Origin: Blastomussa wellsi
Taxonomy: Eukaryota > Cnidaria > Anthozoa > Scleractinia > Plerogyridae
Length of the DNA stretch: 64,000 nt
NCBI GenBank assembly: GCA_947652115.1
Contig: OX393561.1
Coordinates: forward strand, 42,253,926 to 42,317,925
Direction: 5' to 3'
This document shows, in pieces, positions 21,970-33,700 of the stretch. Position 1 is the stretch's first letter. Each line of letters begins with the position of its first letter. The translations under genes were made by a program, and so were the position numbers. The notes under the pieces were generated by a model. That model saw nothing but the letters and a program-made list of their open reading frames with translations. It had not been told where the DNA came from and did no database searches.

Positions 21970-24900
21970 ATGAATGTTCAGGTTGCTGTTGAAGGAAACA
22001 TTGGAAGTGGCAAAACAACTTTGCTAAATTATTTTAGGAAAAATCCCCTAGTCGAGGTGAGAATAATTCCCATAATATAGTTTTAATTATGTATTTTAAA
22101 GAGTTATTATAAATGAGGTTTAACTATTAAATCCTAATTTTGAGTTTAACAACAAATCCATGACATACTCAGTCCCCTTCGCAGCCGTCATTAGGGTCGT
22201 CATGCAATCCTCCCCATTAACAGGGAGGAGCGTTGCCTGATGACCCTGTGGCATAGAAGAGTCAGAAGGGGAGTGGGTCTATTCCTGATTTGATGTCACA
22301 AACTGATTTGCATCGCGTCAAGTCTTTGTAAACATATTGTGACGTCAAATCGGAAATAGACCCATGCCCATTCTGACTCGGTTGTGGAACAAATGATGCA
22401 CAGTTTATCGTAACTTTTTAATACTATAAATAGTCAGAATTTGGTAAAAAGGTGCAATGCGTTTCAAATTGGTGAAAAGGTTTACTCTAGCGAAAAAATA
22501 CATGGTGCACTTTAAAATAAGACCCCCACCCAAACTCCTTCTCTCCCAAGCTCTTGTCAGTGCTATTGTACCAGCTTTCCAAAATGACATCACACATTTA
22601 ACAGGTATTAGAAGAACCTGTGGACAAATGGCAAAATGTTGAGGGACAAAATCTCTTGGTAAGTTTTCAAACTTCTCTATATTTGCAATTCACCTTGTCT
22701 TCCCAATCTTTAATAATGTTCTTGCTACTGGACATGTCAAGCTAAGATTGGCCTCCAAGGGGAACCTGGGGGTGCTTTTTTAGTGATCGTTGTCACACAT
22801 GCATGTAGCTTTATTTGCTACTTTTTGTACTTCACTAATTGGTGGCAGTCACAGTGACCTAATGGTTATTGTGCCTCAGTTGGGGCATTGAAATACTCCT
22901 AGTCGTTTCATGCTATGGAAACAGAGGATAAGCTCCAGCGGTGTGGGCCACTAGGCTCAACGCAAACTTTGTTTTCAATTATTCATAGTTGTTTGATTTC
23001 TTGTTAAAAAGGAGCTGTTTTACACTGACTGTCAACGTTGGAGCTACCTGTTTGAATCTTGTGCTGTTCTTAGCCTCATGAAAATTCACAAGAAACCACA
23101 TGTGAGTATTCACTTCAGGTGATGTGTTTTGCAATATTTAGTAACAGATGAGTCACTTCTTCATGTTAATAAAATCTTGGACTGAGTTCTTTGCATCTTA
23201 AACAGGTCACCCCAGTGAAGATGATTGAGAGAAGCGTATATAGTGGCTACTACTGCTTTGAACACAATCTTTGTAAGAGGTACAGTATGCAAATTTGTAG
23301 TTACCAGCCAAATTGTTCAAGAAGTGAACTGAAAAGATCAATGACTTCAAATTCTGTTGTTTCAACAGAGTGTAAAAACAGTGCATGTACAGACGTGTGA
23401 TCTGCGAATACAAATATAATTGTGTATACTTGTAAGCTGTCTCTGTCCAAGGATAATGCCATTTTTTGGTATTGACAGTGACAGCCAGAAACAAGTCTGC
23501 ATTCACAGGCTAAGAGACTTGCAGCAAATGTGACTATTTAGTAACGTGATAAGTAGCTCACTGGAATAGTTATTCTTTTCCCTTCCCTGGTTTTATATAT
23601 TTTAGTGGAATGATGACCAAAGCAGAGCATTCTGTACATAATGAATGGTTTGAGTGGATAACAAAAAGACAACAGCCACACCTGGATTTGATTAGTAAGT
23701 CATGGTACCAAGTTTCATTTAAACCATAATTATTATTAATACCACAATGGAAATGACAAGTGTACCATTTTTTCCTTCCTTTCATTTCCCAGTTTACCTT
23801 AGGACTTCACCTGACACATGCATGGAAAGAATAAAGGCAAGGTGCCGAAGTGAAGAAAAAACTCTCCCTATGGTAAGTTACGATAAACTGTGCATCATTT
23901 GTTCCACGACCGAGTCAGAAGGGGTGTGGGTCTATTCCCGATTTGATGTCACAAACTGATTTGCATGCATGTTTAAAAAGACTTGATGCGATGCAAATCA
24001 TTTTGTGATAACTATAAATCACACTGCTCTACAGCCTACATGCTCTACAGCCTAATGGGGTACTTTCGTCCCCCAGGGCTTCCTCAAGTACAGCGACGAT
24101 AAGTTACCGACACCATTTTTAATCATTTACACCTGTATCTGACACTTGTGGTGCTGTTGACATTGCTGATCCTAGTATGTAGGGATTGTAACACACATGA
24201 ACCAAGTAATGGGCTTGACTCACACCAAGATTTCTCTATACATGTAGCTTAGTTGGTTAGAGTGCCCAACTGGTATCTGGGAAGCTATAATGCATCATGT
24301 TAGGGACTTTGTCCGTGCTCATGGCAGGAACATTTCACCTTTATAAACAATGATTCATTGCCCAGAATGAACCTGCAACATAAATTTTAGAATTGCATTA
24401 TTTTATATTTTGTCAGGAACTTCTTGTTGCATTGCATGAAAGACATGAGGAATGGCTGATCCAAGGAAAGTTTCCCATTCCTGCACCTGTGATGGTAAGT
24501 AAATAAAGTTAGATTCAACAAAAAATTCCCATTACTACTGCATAAAGTAATATATCATATAAAATTAAATTTTAGGAAAGTTAATCGGTAAACATTGTCC
24601 TACATGTGCATGTTTATTTGCTGAAATAAGATTTACTTTCCATTCTGTAGCTTTTCCCAGGTTAGAGATTGTGGTCCATCATTTGTTTCATTATGTGTGG
24701 TTCCAGAAAATATCTCCCTTCCCCCCCCCCCCCATCCCTCTGACGGATAACTGTAAATTTTAAGGGGCAGGTAAGGAAAGTTTACTGAGACCAGAATTTC
24801 CAGAGGGGTGGAGGCCTAGACTTTTTATCCTTAGTCTGTCAAGTGTAAAGTGAACAAATATGGTTGTGCGAAATTTGGGGGTGAGAAGGCAAGTTGCGCT

Positions 24901-25183
24901 GTGACCATATTGTTCTGCTTCACACTCAACGGACTAATGAAAAAAGGAGCGGTTCATAGCCAAGAGGAGGCAAGTTCAACGCAAAAAACTCTGACCTTGG
25001 GGGAGCAGGGATATTTTCTGAAAAAAAAGGGTGATTTTAATTAACAAATTTTCTATTCATCAGGTTGTTGATGGAAACAGATGTCTTGAGGAGATGATGA
25101 AATTCTACAGCACCAATGACCAGTACCTCCTCGGGATGAAAAAATGGCCACAGTTACATTCTGTCCAAGAAGCTGTCTGTTAA
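21970..25183 (+). CDS. TK2: Deoxynucleoside kinase, TK2/dNK type (8 exons, 223 aa)
   Basis: The enzyme phosphorylates deoxynucleosides in the salvage pathway. Exons are 21970-22056, 22605-22658, 23012-23101, 23206-23279, 23606-23694, 23793-23872, 24417-24494 and 25064-25183; all borders are GT-AG and the phases join without a stop, giving 223 residues. The P-loop [11 protein letters not shown] is in exon 1. [16 protein letters not shown] in exon 2 carries the catalytic acidic residue, and [17 protein letters not shown] in exon 4 is the ERS substrate motif. [20 protein letters not shown] in exons 5-6 is the arginine-rich LID loop, and HERHEEWLI is in exon 7. A TAG two codons before the ATG fixes the start unless an upstream exon joins at 21966. 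No mitochondrial presequence is visible, unlike vertebrate TK2, so it may be cytosolic like insect dNK. Introns hold MITE fragments. A partial copy lies at 13625-14366. Confidence 0.93.
22245..22415. mobile_element. Palindromic MITE in kinase intron 1
   Basis: GAGTCAGAAGGGG at about 22259 and its inverted form near 22370 (CCATTCTGACTC), with GTGGGTCTATTCC against GGAAATAGACCCA, make a hairpin of about 130 bp. The right outer part GGAACAAATGATGCACAG extends beyond it to about 22415. A second copy lies at 23878. Confidence 0.65.
23878..24012. mobile_element. Second copy of the same MITE in kinase intron 6
   Basis: It starts with GTTACGATAAACTGTGCATC, the inverted form of the right end of the 22.3-kb copy, then GAGTCAGAAGGGGTGTGGGTCTA. 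The other arm is short or lost (ends TGATGCGATGCAAATCA). It begins only a few bases after the exon 6 donor at 23873, so the donor region is part of or touches the element. Confidence 0.6.
24242..24330 (+). mobile_element. Degenerate tRNA-headed SINE fragment
   Basis: TAGCTTAGTTGGTTAGAGTG near 24247 is a good A-box and D-arm of a tRNA-type head, but the B-box is not convincing. It is read as an old SINE fragment in kinase intron 6. Confidence 0.35.
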
Positions 25184-26495
25184 ATTTATACTTAGCAAAC
25201 AGATTATTTAATAATATTTATAGCAAAACTTGCAGTGGCATCTCGCCAATAGGCCAGGGCTAAAAGTAGGGAAGTTTAAATGATCATTTTTATTATCATC
25301 ATATTGCAATGATGCCTTTCTTGCAAATTTTTGAAAAGGCAGGTACAAAAGTCGGACTGGATCAACTCAAATCGCTGATTTGGATAAGAATAGCAACAAT
25401 TGTTGTATGTGTAGCTGCTATTCTTATTAAATTCAGCGATCCAAGTTGATCCATCCGACTTTTGTATCTGCCCTATTTAAAACAATTCTGAAACATTTCA
25501 GTCAGTCAATCATTTACTTGTAGTATAAAGAGAAGGCTCGAAGCCTTCATGTGCAACTAATATAACAGAAGACCAGAAAACAGCAGGATTTACTGTTATA
25601 ACAGAAACAACTCATACGGTAATTTTAACTCAGTCACTACCAAAGGATATCGCTGTTTACAAATAGCTACCAAAAGTTTTTTTAAACAGTGTATTTATAT
25701 GTGTGAAATGGTACTTGAATTGTGAAGGTAGTTGTCCTTATTGTAAGGTTTGGAATGTTGCAAATACATTCAGATCAGCTACTTTCTTTTTGTTCAGTGC
25801 AGTCATACCTCTGTGCTTTTACATTCTTTTGTACAGAAGGAAAAGAAACTACATTTAAACCACATTTTTTTACGGTGCGACCTCCATTAAGTGGCCACCC
25901 TCCATTAAATAGCCACTTTCTAAAGGTTTTCAATGTCCTGAGAGTGGCTGCTGCTAATAGAGGTTGCACTGTATTTATATGTCAAGTGCAATCATTTTTG
26001 GTTGCTACAAGCTCAATAAATTTGCAGAAGTGATCTTGAAGTAATGCAAATGTATGGCGGTTTGCGGCAGGTACAAAACACAGGTCACAGGTCACAAGTC
26101 AGAGGTAGGAAAAAAGGAAAACTCACAAATACAGAATTATTGTTGAGTTTTCCTTTTTTTCCTACCTCTGGCCTGGGACCTGGGACCTGTGACCTGTGCT
26201 TTTACTTCCACACCTTCCAAAACTGAGAGTTTTAGGAAATAGGCAGAAGTAGAATGCATCGAAACATAACCAAACTTGGTAGAGTGGTAGATTGATAAAT
26301 TGCCTATTTATTGTTGTTTATTTAATCCCATGTGATCTCTATTGTGACATCATATATGTTGCCCAAATTTGGCATCAGAAAGAAAATCCAGGAAAGAAAT
26401 GGTAAAAGTTTGATATTAGTTTTCTGTATAGAGTTCTATGATTTCTGGTAAAAACCCCATCTCAATCGGATAAAATGGTGTAAAGTTACAGGAAA
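25184..26495. other. Downstream of the kinase: hairpin repeats, no gene
   Basis: Two hairpins lie here. At 25338-25474, AGGCAGGTACAAAAGTCGGA opposes TCCGACTTTTGTATCTGCC. At about 26075-26203, CACAGGTCACAGGTCACAAG opposes GGGACCTGTGACCTGTG with a GGAAAAC/GTTTTCC core. Around 25870-25975 a piece containing GCGACCTCCATTAAGTGGCC and GAGGTTGCACTGT also looks MITE-like. No exon is seen. Confidence 0.55.
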
Positions 26496-26499
26496 TTAA

Positions 26500-27086
26500 C
26501 CCATTGACTCCTAAACCGGCTGTGACAGACCTTGACCTTTGTTCTGCTTCTGACGTCATCAGCTTTGACCAAAATAGGAATCCCATTTATCCCTGTTCTA
26601 CAGAAGGAAAAGAGCTTTCCAATGATACCCAGATGATATTGATTGGGCCAATGGAGCTTGAAATATGCAGGAAAACGCTTAGAATTTTCCACCAAAAACT
26701 AGGAGGAAAATTTCCCTCACTTACCCTTGGCTACTCCATGTTGAGTATTTCCCGTCTCAATGATGCTTTCGTGGCAATTCTTGAACAGAAAGCAAGCCCA
26801 GTAAAAGGCCAACAAAAGCATAGAAAAGATACGAGGAAAGGAGAAAGGAAAAGCGAAAAATGAAAATAAAGAAATCGAAAAGCCTAAAGACGGGTCACTT
26901 TCTCGAAATTTTGATTTGTGCGCATGCCCGAGCTAAAATATCGTTAAATGCGATACTAGTGAGAAACCTGGCATGCCTTCATTCTGCATTTTGGAGAAAT
27001 TTGAAGCACATTTAGACTATAACTGACTAGAAAATGTTCAAAATGTCTAAAAAACACTTCTTCAAAAATCTCCGGGAGTCAATGGG
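26500..27086. mobile_element. TTAA-bounded non-autonomous element, copy 1
   Basis: TTAA lies at 26496-26499 and 27087-27090. The ends just inside are CCCATTGACTCCT and GGGAGTCAATGGG. The interior matches the element at 41328-42175 in the opposite orientation (for example CTTGACCTTTGTTC, AATAGGAATCCCATTT and GAGAAATTTGAAGC). TTAA duplication suggests piggyBac-like or Kolobok-like mobilisation. The longest open frame (26504-26863) is not a recognisable protein. Confidence 0.75.
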
Positions 27087-27779
27087 TTAAAGGCCATTTC
27101 AGTCCATACTGCGCCATCTCCGCATGCAATGTTTATCAAGCCTCACACGACGAAATGTAAACAAACCAAAATGAAAATGAGGGGAAAAACTTACCCTTTT
27201 CGTCATTATTAACATCCGATATACTTGCAAAACAATAATAGAGTAGACTCTGCTTTTCAAATGTTTAATGTTGTTACTAAAAATAGGTGCCATTTACGTC
27301 ATCACACTGTCAAGAAAGTAAAAAATACCTTTACAATGGTAAAATTTTTCCTCCAATTAAGACGTTTCAATGTCTTGCTTCATTTAAAATATAGACCTCT
27401 CCTCTGTGAGCCAAAAATTAAATTTAAGAACCTTCCGGGAGGAAAAGCCCTACCAACCGACCATCGTGCATGAAAGCAATGAAAATTTTCCTGAAATACG
27501 TCAATCCAAACAAAAGTTATGGTACGTTGAAGTTTGGATTTTCTTCTATTTTGAACTGAAGTTCATTTTGTGATAACATGGATTAACTACCCCTTCCCAA
27601 CCCTGAACCCCACTCCCGGTCCCCTGACCATCTCTGCGCACAAAACATTTTTGTCCAGCGGTAAATTGAAGTGAAAGCTTCTACGTCGTGTAAGTATTTT
27701 CTCGCCAATACATTGTGAAGGTCAGGGACGAAGCAGTAACTTTTACCACATTTTAGCGATTTTACATAGAGATTTTAGA

Positions 27780-30700
27780 ATGTTCAAGACAAATCAAGTT
27801 CTTCTAAGCAGCAGTCTTAACTTATTGCGGTCTTGTCATAATTGTGGAAAGATTACCAACAATGTCAACTGTACCGGCTTCACAAGAAAAATGTTTTCGA
27901 ATACAGCTGGTTTTCGCAAATTGTTTTCGTTATCAACATCAAGGTGTTCGTCTCTTTATTTCCGCGAAAGTAAAGAACAAAATGGTAAGTGCTTAATAAA
28001 TGCAATAATAGGCTGAAAAGTTTAAATATGGTCAATGATCAGTGCTCTTGATTTTGACAGAAATATTGAGGACTGAAAATTGTAAAAGCGGCAGTTTTTG
28101 AGTTCGAGGCTATATATGGTCGAGGCCTGGTGATTATAAGCCACTGGTTGGTGTGCGTTTGATAGCCTGCCAGAGAATAGTATTAGCAGCTAGTGAGCTT
28201 ATCCTTGGTGAAAAGTTTACATGGATCTTATTCTTTGAACATCTTCAAAGACCCTGGAGTAATTACACAATACCTGGCAACTCTCGACTGGTTAGAAGCA
28301 TTCAATAAGATGCAAATTATAGATCTGCATGAAGATTTTGACTTATAAATTATTTAACCGATCTTTGGGGACCTTCATCAGCATTCTTTAATTCTCAATT
28401 ACTGATAGAAGGAGCATTAGAAAACTAATAGCTTTGCAAGGAGTTTCTGCTAAGATATTAATATTTTTGTAAGATCCTTGTGATACCAAGAATATTTAGT
28501 TTTAATCTCGTAATTTCTAAGATCCTCTATAAGATCCTTATCAGTATTGGAATTTCTTCAAAGATTCTTTGAAGGTTTTTCACCGGTGATGATGTCTGAT
28601 TTATCAGAGGACCCGAGTTTATCCTGCTTCCTCATCTCTGTTCATTGGGCAGGGAATAATTGAAGCAGATGAACTTGGACTATGATAAATCAGGCTACCA
28701 TGCAGGTACTGTGGGAAAATTATGCTACAGCAATTGCCTGTGATGGCCAGCCAGGTTACTGATCTTGAGAAGGCTTTTTTAAACTGTTGAAACTAGTATA
28801 GCCTGCAAACTTCAGTTGACTTCACTTTTCAGTTGGGGGCTGGCTGTTTTGACAGGCTAAGCAATTAAGCCTGGGCTCCTTCTTTGGTCGTAAAAAGTGG
28901 CCATAAGCAAGGTGGCTGCATTAGTGAGGTGAAGTGATGGTCACGAGGCTGAGTTCCACTGCACTGACAAATCAATACAATGGCATGTATGCTGTGCAGT
29001 CTCAGAGGTTGTGCCCATGATTTGCAGTATTATGGTAAGATTGGATGTTTGAATCAGACTAGTGCATGGTGACACTTGTAGATATAATCGACCTTAAGAT
29101 GACCTAAGATAGCAATACGAAAATATGAATACACCATATGAGTATGACCTTTGAACTTCAATCTAGTTACTGACTGTATGTTCTCAGAGCTCTCCAGGGG
29201 TGTAGCTAAGAGCCAGCTACCTGCTAATTTCACCAGCTGAAATTATCACCTGTTGAAATTTCACTAGAGAACAAAGGCCAAGTTTGAAGGTAGCCAGCAG
29301 CCAAAAAAGCTTGTTTATTAGCCTGTTTGCTATTTTCTTTCTGTAGCTACATCCCTGGCCCTCACTCCTTCTTGTTGCTAATCAGTTGTAAAGGAGAGTA
29401 TCAATACAAGACTGAAAGCACAAGCATTTGGTTTGAAATGTCGTACTCAAAGGTCGCTAACGTTGAAAATGGGGGCTGTGTTTTACATAATTTATTTGAG
29501 AATCTTTGTAGCTGGTTCCAAAATAGTAATGATATTGTACAAAAATTACCCTGCTAGTAAATTGGTGGGTCAAATCAATGACCGGCTTGTTTGTTTTTCC
29601 TTTCTTTTCTTTTTTTTATTTGTTGTTGTTTTGATATCACCTCTATCTAAAATTGAACAGGGAACTGCAAAATGGAATCATTGTTCCTTGAAAGGATATA
29701 TGTAATTGAATTATCTCTTTTCCTTTTGCAGCTAAAGGATGCTGGAAACAGGCAAAGTCTAACTCAACCTATATCACTCCTGGTGGGGTAACTTTTCATT
29801 TTGATACTCACAAGCTGGTCAGAAAACTTCAGGAAAATGGTTTGTTAACTTTTGTAAAGTTTTTAATTTTTCTGAAATGTGTGGTTCCGGAAAATATCCA
29901 TACCCCCACCACGGGTGGAAAGACCCCCCCCCCCCCACCCCTCCGGAATTTCAAAAAGCATTTTACATAACCCCTACACCCTCTGGAAAATAACCTTTTT
30001 AACAGAAATTGTGCAAATGTTCTCGGTTTTATGCCACTTTCTCTTGTAAACATGACTGTTGTGGATAACATGTCACAATTGGTAGACTGGTGACAAGTGT
30101 AGCATCTCTCGGTATATAAAATCTATGTCATAAAGCAAATGAAGAAGCCTAAGCTAGTAACAGTATACTGTCATAAGTCGGATCCCCCCCATCATGAAGA
30201 AAAGTTTTTGGATTTGCTATCTCAAATGAAATATGAAACAAGCTAACCTTACAATAGATGCTAAGCAATAACAATATTAATCTAAACAAATTTTCAAAGA
30301 ACAATGCCACTTTATATTTGCAGGTTTTAGTGAACAACAAGCTGAAAGCTTAACAATGTCACTTGTAGAAATAATTACTTCTAGTGTTCTTAATGTGACT
30401 GACAGCACTGTTTCAAAAATTGATCAGGTAAAAGTAGTTGCTATTGTTAAAAGGGTACTGTCACGGTATTTTGGCTTCATTTTAAAAACAGAAATATGTT
30501 GTTGAATCAATGGAAACCCAAAATTAACTACACTGAAACCGTTTATTTCCGCATATCATTTAGGATGGCCAGGATGGAAGTGGATTAAAATTTGAAAAAA
30601 CTAGCCAGTCTTTTCAAATTCTAAAGCCATTCCTTGAAAATATCGCCAAAAATTCCTTATGGTTTTCTCTCTGAGCCACAATTCATTTGATATCTTCCTG

Positions 30701-33700
30701 TTAGTCCATCAGGAGCAATCTAAGCACAAGTTAAGGTACCAGGTAATGATTTTAGCAATGAATGAAGCACAAAACACCATAACCCCTGTGACAGTGCTCC
30801 TTTAATAAATCTGAGAATTATCCTGGTTAAGAGTAGGCGTAACTTTGGGCCATATATGCTTTAAGCAGCAAAGCTGCAAGAATGAGTCGTGAGATATCAT
30901 TTTTTATTTTTGAAAAAAGTGGAGAACAGTCGTAACTACAGCTGTATAAATGTACAAGCAAGTACGTTTAACTTTGGTTCATAGCAGTAGCAATAACCAT
31001 CCCACTGAAGTCCTGATTTTTTTTGTCAGGCTTCTTCTTTCCAATTGCTTAAATTGGAAATTCACTGCGATGATTGTTCTTCACTTTCAGTGTCTCTTAA
31101 GTTAACAAGTTTTCAAATTCTAACAAATTATTTCCAAGTTTTCAGGAGAGAGATCAGGGTAAGAGGTCATTGAAAAGTTAGGATTGGGAGGGATGATTAA
31201 AGGAGCTATGTCACGATGTTTTGAGTTATTTCTCAGACAATCTTAATTACCTTTGAAATTTAGGAAACCTAAAAATAATAGTTTGCTAAGGAAGAAAAAA
31301 AAAAAAAAACAAAGGAGTGATACTAAACCAAAAAGGAACAAGGATGGCTGAGGATGGAGAAGATTGAAACGGATTGGAAATGACGATTTTGAAAAATTTA
31401 GCCTACATTTTAAAAGTGCATAAACGATGACTTAGCTCCTTAAGGACTTTGTAATTCTTGAGAAGTAGGATGTTGAGGAAGTGCAGTGGCCTTCTGGTTA
31501 GACTACTGAACTCTGCCTCTCTCCACCCAAGATGTGTGAAAACGCCGGATAATGGTGAATTTGATGTTCTTAGGAAATGCTGTGGTGGACTAGTATCCTG
31601 TCCGGGGGGCTTGAAGTTCTTTAAATTAAGTGTTGCAGAATCTTGGATAATCTGCAGCAGTGATTTTTTCCTCTTTTGTTTGCGCTTAAAAATGAATTTC
31701 ACAAGTTTGTGGAAAGATAATTGCACTCGACCCTTTAATTCATCAACATACAAGTCTATTTGAACTCTGAATTCTAGGTGCGTCTTATAAGTGAGAATTT
31801 TCACATAATTTTGACTTTTCCGTTTGGGAATTTGCCATAATTACTTTCAATTGCCAAGTTGGGGGTGCATCTTATAGCCGAGTGTGCCTTATAACCGAAA
31901 AACTACAGTATGTGACCTTTTCACTAATAAATACTTTTAGGCTGTTCATTAGATACTCTCATGTTTTTTTTTTTATTTTGTAGGAACGCCTTGAAGTCAA
32001 ATTCAACAGCATAGTTGATTCAGTAAGGTATGGGCTGGGACATTGCAAGATATTGTAATTATGCAAGACCATGTACATTGCTAAGGGGGAATTAGAGCCT
32101 GTTGATTTTATAAGAAACAGGGAAATTACATAAACAATCAGTCAAAACTACAATAAATTTCAAGCAAATTGAAAACCACACACAAAACCAGCAAAATCGA
32201 AAACTTTCACACCCCAATTTCTAAAACCCTAATCAGTCTGATACACCTGCAAGACCATACGATATTTTGTTACGGCATTTGTGGATGCCATAGCTGCTGC
32301 AAAGTCCCTTTGCAGCAGAGTATTGACAGTATTAGTAGATGCAGATTACAAGTAGTTGAGGTGCATATAATTTTGCCAAAGTGGATATTAAATCTGAGAA
32401 ACCAAAATGGGAAAAAAATAATGAAAACCAAATTTGATAATTACCAGGTATATACCACATCCACTAGTAATTTTGACAAAAAGTCGGAAACCAGTTGCTA
32501 AAAAGGAAAAAGCACACGGAAAACGAACTTTTCATTCTGGGTGAACAACAACAAAAAACATTTTCTAGAAATGGCCAAATCCATTTTAATTGAAGTCTCG
32601 ATGCCCCAGACCCGGCCTGACCCTCATTTCACACAGCTTTGTTCTGGTTTTATGGGTTGTCTAATTTTGTTGTTGGGCTATAATAATAGGCCTTACTTTT
32701 TCTCTTCAGAAATGAAATGTTTCTTCTTGAGCAAGGAAAGTTTACTAGAATCCAAGAGGAAAACCAGGTATGGTACAAGAGACGATTTACTGTCTGAAAG
32801 GCAGACAAAGCAGAGGTTTGACCATGTCTGTGTGTGTTCATGGGGTTCGTCCGTGAAATCAGCATTGTTCTTTTTTTCAGAAACTAAGAGACGAAGTGAA
32901 ATCTCTAAAAGGACTTTTACAGGTAAGAAAGTAGAGTTTCAGTACATGATCGAAAAATGCAATGTACAGTGTATTGGTTGCAATCATGGTTTTAAATTAA
33001 ATACGTAGTGATCAAGCTTCTGAATTTAGAAGCCGATTTGGTGTTCAAAGTGTAACCTCTCAGCCAGTAATCACGTGATGAAGGGCCATATCATACGAGG
33101 CAATTTTCCTTGCAACTTGCATGAGGGTCTCAGTTGACGGCTGTTATTTTTTGACGGTTGACAGTAAACATTTTACACTGGGTGCCAGAGGGATTTTTTT
33201 ATGGGGAAGAAAAATTGAAATCGGTGAATCGCGGCTTCGCCGATTTCATTTTTTCTTCCCCAGAAAAAAAACTCTCTGGCACCCAGGGTATAAACATTTT
33301 AGCCCATTTGACGATTGACAACTAATTCTGGATAGCTAAATTGACGTTTGACAGTTAAAAAGTTTTATTCGGCCGTTTGACGGTTGACAGGTGTAGCAGG
33401 ACCTTGAGTTTTGTTTTTTGCGTTATTTAGGATGAAGTAGCAAAACTCCGAGGAGGAATGGCACTGGATTTCAGCCTGGAAAAAAGCCGAGTAAAAGAAG
33501 AGGTTCGAGAGTAAATTCAATTAAAAAGTAAAAAACTGGGCATCATTATTATTATGGCTTGGCTTAGCGAAACGTCTGGAAGACGTTTAGAAATCATTCT
33601 TGAGCCAGAAAAGCCTTAGAAACAATGCTAGAAATTATAAATACATTACAGATGGCTTTCGACACATGTGTCTGAAATGAAAGAAAAATTCGTGTCCTAG

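Noticed and set aside
26504..26863. 119-codon frame in the TTAA-bounded element
   Set aside because: No transposase motif is seen, and a similar frame occurs in the second copy simply because the elements are homologous.
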